This document shows, piece by piece, positions 11,745 through 21,832 of a stretch of 64,000 nucleotides of DNA (position 1 is its first letter; every line of letters begins with the position of its first letter). This DNA comes from Owenia fusiformis (taxonomy: Eukaryota > Annelida > Polychaeta > Sabellida > Oweniidae), in the NCBI GenBank assembly GCA_903813345.2, contig CAIIXF020000002.1, forward strand, positions 12,358,150 through 12,422,149, in the 5' to 3' direction. A program made the position numbers and the translations under genes. The notes beneath the pieces were generated by a model. That model was not told the origin of the DNA. It saw nothing but the letters and a program-made list of their open reading frames with translations, and made no database searches.

Positions 11745-14700
11745 AGATCAGATTGGAATGTCTGTGAATAACGACCTTAACCTACACCAGATAGACCCGG
11801 AGACTGGGAAGAGGCGTGTTAGTATATTGATGTGTGTGCGACGAATCCGCCAGATGGAGCCCCGATACAGTCTTGCTTGGATGCACTTGCATATGCGCGC
11901 GAAATGGCGGGAACCTAAGCTTGACGGAACCAAAGGCCAGGTACTGATATACAACCTACTATTTTTATTATTAATTGTGAGGGAATCTAGTCGATCCATA
12001 GTCGATCATATCTGAACTCTACTTACTGAGCTCTACTACCAATTGCAATTTGTAGGAAGTGAAAGGGCTAGACAAAATGTGGAACCCCCAGATTCAACCG
12101 GAAAACGCCTGCACGGAAATGAAGGGTAGCTTTGCCTATCATCATGTGGAATATGACGTAGCAGGTCGAGCATTTGTTGTAGAGCTACGGGTGATGCGCG
12201 GGCCTCTGGTGTCTCATTTTGATCTAAGACATTTCCCGTTTGACTATCAGGTACACTTCCCTACATAAGTTTGGCAACATTTTCCCCATTGGCTTACGTG
12301 TTAAGGGCTCTCTATCACGCGTGTCTATGTTTAAATTCTTATTTTCATAACCTGCAACGTAAGTAAATAAAAAGTATTAATGCAACAGAAGATGTAACTA
12401 GACTTTATTTCATATGCCTCTAAATGTTCTAATTTTTCCCCACAATTACTAGGAGTAAAAAATGGTGGGTTTGCCGCAACGCAAGTCATATATGATAAAA
12501 TATCCATCCAATCCGAGTTCTCTAAAAAATGATCTAACAAAAAAACTATGTTTTTTCATGTTTAAAAACGTTTTCCAAGGTCAAAATTATTTTTCAAGAA
12601 ACCTCTCCCATTGAAATAACGACGGGGGGTGAAAGATGATTTCAATGACTTTGAATCTCTGTAACTATAATATTGGTCCAAGAGTATTTCACGTCTTTCC
12701 ATTTTTAAAATTAAAAACTAGAACCCCTAAATGGAGGACGCTTAACGCATCCTTCAACTACTTCCTTCATCCTTCACTGCCATTACAGGAATATTTTAAT
12801 TAGTCTGTAGTTTGATTCATATAATATAGCCAAAATATTCATTTGAACTTGGGCCGTGGTGAAGTAAAAGGCCGTCGAAACAGTGTCTATTATTTTTCAC
12901 AAATAAGTCATACTAAAGGTACATATCAATATGAAGGGTCTGGACTCGAATGTCCTTTTCCCAAATGTGAACTTACGTTGTTTATTTTCCAGAGAATACA
13001 CATTATTTTAAAATCAGAGAAAAGTTCTGATGATCTTGAGCTAGTAGCTCCTCCAGATGAACCTAGTGTTATTGCTCAACCCGTTTTTGAAACACTGTTG
13101 GATTGGCATGTCACGAAATACTTGGACGTGGATATGAAAGAAATGAGAGATGAAATGACTCAGATTCGGCACCCAGCGTTCCATGGGGAAATATACGTTG
13201 TGCGAAAGATGAGCTACTATATCTGGAATTACTTTTTGATCATGGTATTGTAGTTGATCCTTAGTGCAGATTTATTAAATCTATAATATAATCTATAATC
13301 TTATCGTGCTATAGAACTCTTGAATACCAGGCCGTGCGATATGGACCATGTGTTTTAGTGATATACATGTAAGTGAGGATAGTACAATTACATACATTGT
13401 AATGCATTTGTGGCAGAGATATTTTCTTTAACCGATGACGAATCTGTGCCTTGATTATTCAAAAGAAGTTGAAAATAGTTTTCAAGTCATGCAAATGATT
13501 TTTGAACTGTGATTTTGAGAACGACATCACATATCATAATAGATGATTTTTTCAAGCAAAAATAGATATAATGAATTCCAGTAACTGTAAGGTTATTTTA
13601 CATCATCATATACAGGCCCGTCAGATGGGGGGGTGCGATGGGTGCGACCGCACCCCCCTTTGACAACCCTCAAAAAAATATTTGAAAAATTAAAAAAAAA
13701 AATTAAAAAAAAAATTTTTTTGTAATTTTTTTTCATCATCTCATACACTTTTAAAGTGCCCAGAAAGCATCAAATAACATCTTAAAATTGTAAAATTTTC
13801 TAGAGGGAGTGGGACACCCCTCACACCCCCCTCAATACAATGGAAAAGTTCTGAATTTATTTTATGTATTGTCTCAGACACTTTTAAAGTGCCCAAGTGC
13901 CCACACATCATCACATAGCTCCTTGATATAGTCAATGTTTCTGGGGGACTAACACTTGCTCCCCTTTGGGATCCCCATCCCACCTCCCCCTCTGGCATCC
14001 CCTTTGACACCCCCAAAAATTGAAAAAAATGTAATTTTTTTTCGATTGACTCATACACTTTAAAAGTGCCCTCGCCCCCCTTGACACCCATCCAAAAAAT
14101 TGAAAAAATTGTGATTTTCTCAATTTTTTAATTAACTCATACACTTTGAAAGTGCCCAGAGAGCACTAAATAGCGTTTTAAAATTGTAAAATTTTCTAGG
14201 GGGAGTGGACCACCCCTCACACCCCAAAAAACAATTGAAAAGTTCTGAATTTATTTTATATATCATCTCAGACACATGTAAAGTGCCCAGACATCATCAA
14301 ATAGCTCCTTGATATAGTCAATGATTATGGTAGACTAACACTTACTCGCCCTCTTGCATCCCCACCCCACCTCCCCCTCTGGCACCCCCTCCCCCTTTGA
14401 CATCCCCCAAAATATTGTGATTTTTTCAAAATTTTTTATCGTGTCATACACTTCGAAAGTGCCAAGGAAGCACCAAATAGCATCTTAAAATTGTAAAATT
14501 TTCCAGGGAAGTAGGCCACCCCTCACACCCCCCCCCCCACAAAACAATTGACAAAAATTCTGAATTTATTTCATGCATTGTCTCAGTCACTTTTAAAGTG
14601 CCAAGACTTCATCAAATAGCACCTTGATATGGTCAATGTTTCTTGGGGCAGATATGGGGGACAAACACTTGCTCCCCCTCTGGCACCCTAATCCCACCTC

Positions 14701-17700
14701 CCCCTCTGGCATCCCCTTTGACACCCCCAAAAATTGAAAAAATGTAATTTTTTTTCGATTGACTCATACACTTTAAAAGTGCCCAGAAGCACCAAATATC
14801 ATCTTAAAATTGTAAAATTTTCTGGAAGAGTTGGCCACCCCTCACACCCCCACAAAACAATTGAGAAAACTTTGAATTTCATGTATTGTCTCAGATATTT
14901 TTAAAGTGCCCAGACATCATCAAATGGCACCTTGATATGGTCATTGTTTCTTGGGGCAACCCCTTGCTCTCCCTCTGGCACTCTACCCCACTTCACCCTC
15001 TCAATCTCTTTGACATATCCAAAAAGAATTTGAAAAAAATTCACTTTTTATTGACTCATTCACTTTAAAAGTGCCCAGAAAGCACCAAATGGGATCTCAA
15101 AAGTGTAAAATTTTCTAAGGGGAGTGGGTCCCTCCTCACAAGTTTGGAAGTTGCATTTGTTACTTTAAACACTTTAAAAGTGCCTAGAAGTCACCAAGTG
15201 ACATAATGAAATCATAAAAACATAAAAATTTCTGGCAGCCCACTCCAAAAACTAAAGCATTCATTTACTCAAACACATTAAAAGTGCTCAGAATTAACCA
15301 GACAGCAAATTGAATTAGTGAAATTTTCCTTGCTGCCCCCCTAAGAAGAAAATGATTGAAAAAAAATCTGAATTTCTTATCAATAGATTCTATTTCAATT
15401 AAAACACCTTGAAAGGGTCCAAAAATCACTAAATGTGATCTTGAACTGGTAAAAGTTCTCGGGCATTTATGCCCTTCTAGTAAGCTAACACCCTCCCCCT
15501 ATTCCAGTGTTTCTCCAAATTTCTCATATAATATTTAGTCTAAAAACAATACGAAAACAATAAAATACTACAAAATATAGGGAGTAACCGACCCCCCCCC
15601 CCTTTGACTTACGCAATTTGATTTACGCGGCAAAAAATTGACAATTTTATTTTCTCTTAATGGTACGTTCACACCAACGGCGCTTTGATGGCGCTTTAAA
15701 GCGGCTTGTAAAGCGGCACCAAAGCGTAACAAAGCTTAATTAAAGCGTCGGGGTCGTAATAGGTCGTAGAAAAGCTCGGGAGTAAAGCGGGATATTCGGC
15801 AAGAGCGCTAAATAATTTAAACTGTTTAAGCGTTCGCACCAACGGCGCTTTGATGGCGCTTTAAAGCGGATTGTAAAGCGGCACCAAAGCGTAACAAAGC
15901 TTGATTAAAGCGTCGGGATCGTAATAGGTCGTAGAAAAGTTCGGAGTAAAGCGGGATATTCGGCAAGAGCGCCAAAAAATGTTAAACTGTTTAAACATTT
16001 TGGGCGCTCTGTTACGAATTGATTGAAGCGCCGAGAGCGTATCAAAGCTTAACAAACCGTAACAAAGCTCAACAAAGCTTGACTCAAAGCGTAGGAAAGC
16101 TTAACACAGCTTGGTTCAAAGCGGGGACCCCAGTCTATTCACGGTCTGTTACCACTTGACACGCTTCGTTAAGATGTCTCAAGATTTGCTACGATCTGGC
16201 ATGAAGATCTGACACGAGGTCAGACGCTTTCATCAATATCTGACACTCTTTGTTACACTTTCCTGAGGGACTCTCAAGCTTTCCAACGAATTGAGACGCT
16301 TTAATCAAGGATTGAAACGCTTTGCTAGGCTTTGTTACGCTTGAAAGTTTTCACACGCTATATCACGCCGTGCGACAAACGTCATGTCTTCTTCAGATAG
16401 GTCATGCTCTGGTCCATCTGGAATTTCTGGATCTCGTTGTTCTGCCATCGTGTTCTCGAGTCAAAGATGCAATGGTTTTATGGATCTACTGCATCTTTAT
16501 ATAGTCATTGGATCAAAAGCGGCATGGAATCGGCGATCTCGACATTTTCCAATGCGTGACAGAGCTTAACAGAGCGTAACAATGCACAACAGAGTTTTGC
16601 AATCGTATCAGAGCCTGATTTAAAGCGTCATAATCGCATCAAAGCGTAATAATGCTTATCAAAGCTTTTCAAAGCGTGATTTCAAGCGTAACAAAGCCTG
16701 ATCAAAGCAGGATCAAAGCGTGAGGAACCTTTTAGAGCTATGTTAAGCTTTCCTACGCTTTGGATCAAGTTTTTCTGAGCTTTGTTACGGTTTGTTAAGC
16801 TTTGATACGCTCTCGGCGCTTAATCGATTCGTAACAGAGCGCCCAAAATTTTTTAAGAGTTTAAAATTTTTTGGCGCTCTTGCCGAATATCCCGTTTTAC
16901 TCTGAGCTTTTCTACGACCTATTACGACCCCGACGCTTTAATCAAACTTTGTTACGCTTTGGTGCCGCTTTACAAGCCGCTTTAAAGCGCCATCAAAGCG
17001 CCGTTGGTATGAAGAAAAATGACAAAAATGACGGCGCTTTGCTCGCCGATTTAAAGCGTGGCATTCGCCGTTGGTGTGAACGTACCTTTAGTTAAAACCG
17101 CACCCCCCTTGGAGAAAAGTGTCTTACGGGCCTGATATACGTATTACAAATTAAGTCATTCACGTATATTTGCCCAGTATCAAACACAAACGTAATAACT
17201 ATATCGTTCCTATATAATTATATTGATTATACTACCATGTTATTATTGTATGAATAATTATGTTTAACCTTCATTGTGTAATAATTGCTTTATTATTTTC
17301 AGTTCCTCATAACATGCTTCATCCCACTAACATTTCTTGTTGAGCTTCTGGGCTCCATTCACGTTAGATTGACGTTGGCTTTCACGTTGACGTTGACGGG
17401 TCTCAGCATGAAGTTTGTGATATCAAACTCAATACCTCGGGTTCCATATTTGACGCTAATTGTAAGTTTTTCCGATTTTGCAAACGATACCATGATAAAA
17501 CGATACAGAACATGTACAGTGCGCATAATAATGAACAAAAAGATATACTACATAACACGACATTGTATGGTAGTTCTAAAAGATAATGAAATAAAAGAAA
17601 TATATGTGGAGCACTAATCGTCTAATTTTAGGATTGTATCTATCAGGTCACTGTATATTTATCCTAGTTTGGATGACATTATTAGGTGTGTATACAATTT

Positions 17701-20032
17701 TTAATTTGACTTATAGAATGGATGTATTTTTGGCCGTGCCAGATATGGTCCACTGTCCACATTTCTACTGAATCTCATTTATGCATCTTTTTCCCATTAG
17801 TTTATACTCAACCAGAATTTATTTTCAAAAGCAAATCAGAAGAATTTTGAATGGAATGTAATTTTTTATCAGAGGAATATTTGTTTCCAGGACAGGTATG
17901 TATTATTGATTCTTATTAGTAACTGGGGTGCGACAACTTGGCATGCGGGGACTTACCTGATAGCTGATGAACAAACACGGCACACAGTGGACCTGTAAGT
18001 ATAAATGCATGTCCGTATTCAAATACCACGCAATGTAAACATTCATATACGAAATACAGTACTCCTGTATGTATTTTCATAACATTGTTAGTTTGGGTTT
18101 GGCTTTGGTTTATCCTTTAGTATACAATTTGGGATATTTTAGAGTATAATATTTCTTCATCTAAGGCCAATGTAAACAATAATCTCTTAAACATGTTAAA
18201 AATACTCACTAATAAACATGCCAAAATCTTTACTCAAAGGCGAATACAATTATGTATTTTTGAAAGTAACTCAGTCCTTTTATTTTCAGGGCGATGACAA
18301 TTTTCTGTTTCAGCGCATTCGTTGTGGTCCATCTACTTTACTACTCTTGGCTTTACGTTACCGTGAGTAAAACCAACATACTTGCATGTTAAAGGATGGG
18401 TATCGATATTGCGAAATTTTTGAACACACGTTTCTCTTAAACCAGTCATCAAAAAATTCTGAAAATTTTACACATTGTCAATTTAATGGTCATCTTTTGA
18501 ATAGTAACAATATAATTTGAAATAGATTCATATACTTTTCTCTATATTGTTTTAGAAAACACATTGGACACTTCTTTTGTTCTTGGTATCATATGTTCGG
18601 AATGAAATGAAACATCTATCCGAACCTCATTGGAACAAAACGACACAAACACAACGTGTTTATGTCTCTCAATATTGTAATTATATAAAGGAAAGTTTGG
18701 TTAATTTAAAAAGTATCTTGTTAATGAAATTAAAGGTTTGTCTTAGTTTTTATCTATTTCGGGGTTTTTTGTTTTAATTTTTTGAATACATTTTATTAAA
18801 TCAACCAAAATTTCCTTAATACAACTATAATATTGGGAAGTCTAAGAAAATGTTGTATATGTTATGTTGTTCAAACAAGCTTCGGAAAGTTATTTTATTT
18901 CATTCTCAAGAAATGGTAATAAAAAGGAACAAAAAAACAATTGCACTAAAAAAACAAAAAATGTTAACAAAAACAGTTATATAAAATATTTCTAAATAAT
19001 TTTCGCATTTAAGTGTTGTCAATCAGTTAACATTACATAAAGGACCGTGTTTTTCAAAGAATGTTTTCAATAATTGGTTCAAGAGAAAAACATTGTTGAA
19101 TTCAGTTCTCCATATCGATACTAATCCTTTAGGTTAGAAATAATGCTATTGGAATGATGAAAAAATGGGTTGAACTCTGCTGGTAATCAATAATTGTATG
19201 AACTTTTTTCTACATGCATTCACATGTTCAATTTCCCAATAAAATTGGTACCTAATAAAAACTATATTTACTATTCAGTAATATTGATGTAACGTATACC
19301 CGGGGACGTATATAACCTAAATCCAGTTTTCTCATAGTTTACCATTTACTTCCAGTTCTCAGATTTAAAATGCAACCCTACAATTTTGAAATAACCCTTA
19401 AGCCACACGAGTTTTTTTCCTGGTAGATAAAGTTTCAATGTGTGTAGCAGTGCTATACATACAGTACATACGATATGTAGCATCAACAGTTATTCATAAA
19501 TTAGATAGTTTGTGTCATGTTTTATTTATGTCATTCCTTGTTTTGGAATCAGCTGAAGGCTTTGAAGTATTGCATTCTTTTGCAAATGTGATATAGTTTT
19601 AAACTCTGTTTTAGTTCACATCACACATGGACACTTTAAAAAAGCTAAACGATAAGCACGAGGTACATGATGTAAGTACTGTAGTCTTTTATGTGTTCTG
19701 TGAATGCAAAACTTATCATATACATGTACTTAATATTTCTAAGTATTGAGAAATTTAGAACAACTATTGTTTAAAAACTGAAAAGAAATGTCAACAAGTA
19801 CATTTGTATACAACGTTAGCTTACCAACCAGACATGAAATATATTATCGATTTTCTTTATAATCTGTACACTTCATAATAAACAAACCATGTGCCACATG
19901 TTATAATTGTATATAAATATGCATGTTTTTCAGCGAAACAAAAATGGTGACAACATAAATAAACAAATTGATGCAGTTTCAGCTAGATTTGACTCAAAGG
20001 AAGAGACAGTTGAAATAAAGACAAAACTTTGA
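11745..20032 (+). CDS. Cys-less pentameric ligand-gated ion channel subunit (5' incomplete)
   Basis: Exons at 11745-11940, 12056-12250, 12993-13244, 17303-17461, 17891-17994, 18290-18362, 19615-19671 and 19934-20032 join in phase to 377 residues plus TGA. The order is that of a neurotransmitter-gated channel: beta-sheet ligand domain (AKWREPKL; MWNPQIQPENA), the loop with HFDLRHFPFDYQ, the pre-M1 segment RKMSYYIWN, M1, M2 (RLTLAFTLTLTGLSMKFV), SNSIPRVPYLTLI, M3 and M4. Both Cys-loop cysteine positions are replaced (Ser and Ile), there is no loop-C CC pair, and only ~10 residues (DEQTRHTVDL) join M3 to M4, all as in bacterial channels. After M4 there is an unusual ~50-residue charged tail. M2 has neither the GEK-type nor the PAR-type selectivity motif. 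Ligand is unknown. The signal-peptide exon(s) upstream of 11745 were not found. It converges on MCTS1. Family assignment is firm; function is not. Confidence 0.85.
13740..15500. repeat. degenerate tandem array around CACTTTTAAAGTG
   Basis: About a dozen diverged units, spaced very roughly 85-180 bp and alternating between two sub-types, share a core CACTTT(T/A)AAAGTGCCCAGA followed by CATCAAATAGC and either CTTAAAATTGTAAAATTTTC or CCTTGATATAGTCAATG. Cores are seen near 13744, 13880, 14055, 14141, 14450, 14589, 14768, 15061 and 15170. The core is a perfect or near-perfect palindrome. C-rich runs (CCCCTCACACCCCCC) recur between cores. Units become more decayed towards 15500. Confidence 0.8.
15662..17092. 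mobile_element. long foldback element with AAAGCG-rich arms
   Basis: The left end starts GGTACGTTCACACCAACGGCG and the right end is its reverse complement (CGCCGTTGGTGTGAACGTACC), with ~170-bp arms that pair closely (for example TCGGCAAGAGCGC with GCGCTCTTGCCGA). The left arm is present twice in tandem (15662-15830 and 15830-16000). The interior is built from short AAAGCGTAACAAAGCTT-like words on one side and their complements on the other. No coding region is evident, so it is non-autonomous. Confidence 0.8.
18392..19129. mobile_element. TA-flanked inverted-repeat element, copy 1
   Basis: Starts AAGGATGGGTATCGATAT and ends CATATCGATACTAATCCTT; the ends are inverted copies and TA stands on both sides (18390-18391, 19130-19131), as expected for Tc1/mariner-type insertion. 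It lies in the channel-gene intron between M4 and the tail exons. A diverged relative is at about 54122-54840. No transposase was recognised. Confidence 0.7.
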
Positions 20033-20099
20033 TGTCTGACATGAGGTTATTTTTAATGTCATTATTGACCTTGCCAAATTAACACTGTACAATAAGCAA

Positions 20100-20105
20100 A
20101 ATAAA
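20100..20105 (+). terminator. candidate poly(A) signal, channel gene
   Basis: AATAAA 68 nt after the TGA stop of the channel gene, the first canonical hexamer downstream. Position is right; usage is inferred. Confidence 0.5.
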
Positions 20106-20796
20106 TATGTTTTATAATGATATTGTGCAGCTGTGAAGTGTGAACTGGCCTTTACATAAAAGATATCAGTTCTGTAACCTAAAATTTACTCTTCCGAGCT
20201 GATGTTCAGTTACCTGAAATAGACATTGTTGAAAACTAAAACAGTCAATCTTCAGAGTGGTCTAAAACATCCACATTTTTTTTGATTTGACTGGAACTAT
20301 TAAGCCATAAATTTCATCAACATAAACAATAAACGTCGTGAACGTAGGATTGAATGATGCAATTGGTTCAAAAATGTCAAATTGATAAAAATTCAAGATT
20401 CTGCAATTCTGTGCCTACATTCCTCATGCGGAATTCTAAATATGGTGCACAATGTATTACAGGATTTAAGATGCAGAAATGCTCAAATTCGTTGGAATTG
20501 TCAGTTAATCTAAAAGTCAATGGATAATACTGAGTACTAGTAGTGTTGGATGGACATGAAGCACAGCTAGCATGGCTACATGTATTTAGAGCAGTATATA
20601 ACTTCATTCTGAGCTTTTGAATGTAGAGTTTCATATATTTTATCTGAATAAAAACATATTTATGGTAGAAGAGTGTGTAACTTTAGAACATTTATATGTC
20701 TTTAATTGATTGTGTATCTTTTCCTCATTACAATTTCATTACAATTACTTTAGAACCCATTTATTAATTTTGGTGCCTACACCTGTTAACAATAGA

Positions 20797-21218
20797 CTAG
20801 ATGCGAGTAGAAATAATCTTGATTTACGTTATTAAATATTCAAATTTCAGTCTAAATGATGTCATATTTGAAATCTGCATGTAAAAGTACATCTAGAAAT
20901 ATGTTTTCGAAAATTGTCTATCAACTTTGAAAATTTAATTTTTTTTGAAAATGTGACTTCTTGTTCGGGTTGATTCCTCATAGACCCCATGTTACAAAAT
21001 CACAAAAAGTGAATTATCTTCTCTTGTATTGGACAGATAGCATTTTCCTTTACTGGACATATTTTAATTTGCATAACTATTAGATACATGGGGGTTATAT
21101 GAAAATTGAACCACGTAAATAGATGTAATTTAAGTTAAAGGAAACTTTCTACTATACCCGCCATGCTATCTGACCCGAACGAGCCACCTGGTGGTGAATC
21201 TGGTAACTACCTACTCGC
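20797..21218 (+). repeat. dispersed inverted-repeat element, copy 2
   Basis: Starts AGATGCGAGTAGAAATAAT and ends near CTACTCGCATCTGCG, so the termini are inverted. Most of its body matches 10070-10290. It sits between the ends of the channel gene and MCTS1. No coding region is seen. Confidence 0.65.
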
Positions 21219-21322
21219 ATCTGCGTTATTGACATGTGTGTCATACCATGCTGCTACAGAATCTATTTTGCAATAAAGGATGATCCAACACAATACATCT
21301 TTTACATGAAACCAATGCACTA

Positions 21323-21559
21323 CAGGGGCGTAGCCAGCTTTCGGTCAGGGGGGGTGCGATTTTGCCATAAGCAACACAAAAAATTAAGATTTCTTTTGAA
21401 TTTTACAAAAATTGATGCAACTTCCTTCAAAATTGAGCTAGAAGCTTCAAATAAAAAGCATTTTAAAGCTCTTTTCTACCTCTATCCAATGGTCATATTT
21501 TTAAAGGTTATGGGGGGGGGGGTGCGATCGCACCCATCGCACCCCCCCTGGCTACGCCC
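21323..21559. mobile_element. 237-bp hAT-like MITE with 8-bp target duplication
   Basis: Terminal inverted repeats CAGGGGCGTAGCCAG and CTGGCTACGCCC are flanked by a perfect 8-bp duplication ATGCACTA (21315-21322 and 21560-21567), the hallmark of hAT-type insertion. G-rich and C-rich runs with TGCGAT lie inside the ends. Parts of the same family (GAGCTAGAAGCTTCAAATAA; TGGCTACGCC) recur at 28680-28825 and inverted at 29060-29200. Confidence 0.85.
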
Positions 21560-21832
21560 ATGCACTAGATCCAACCCCATTCCTTATTAATGTTTTCCTT
21601 TACTCTTGTACAATATTGTTTAATTGTTACCATTATAATTAGCTCTTGAAATAAGATCCTATTTACATCCACTGACATAAATATCACATTTTCAGAGATA
21701 AACACAAGCCATTTATTCATTATCAAAATATTAGACAACAAAAGATTGAGTAAAAATCCTCCAAAGATACGTGACTTGCAGTCTCTGTGTTTATACATGA
21801 TTATTTTAAAAGTCATTACATAAGTGACTTTA

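Larger units (their letters stand above)
13613..17134. mobile_element. composite 3.5-kb insertion in the channel-gene intron
   Basis: Begins CAGGCCCGTCAGATGGGG and ends GTCTTACGGGCCTG, so the outermost 9-13 bp are inverted copies, and ATATA stands on both sides (13608-13612 and 17135-17139) as a likely target duplication. G/C-rich 'gcacccccc' motifs lie just inside both ends. Inside are a tandem block (13740-15500) and a foldback element (about 15662-17092). No transposase frame was seen. A single insertion later invaded by other repeats is an inference; the ends could instead belong to separate elements. Confidence 0.6.
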
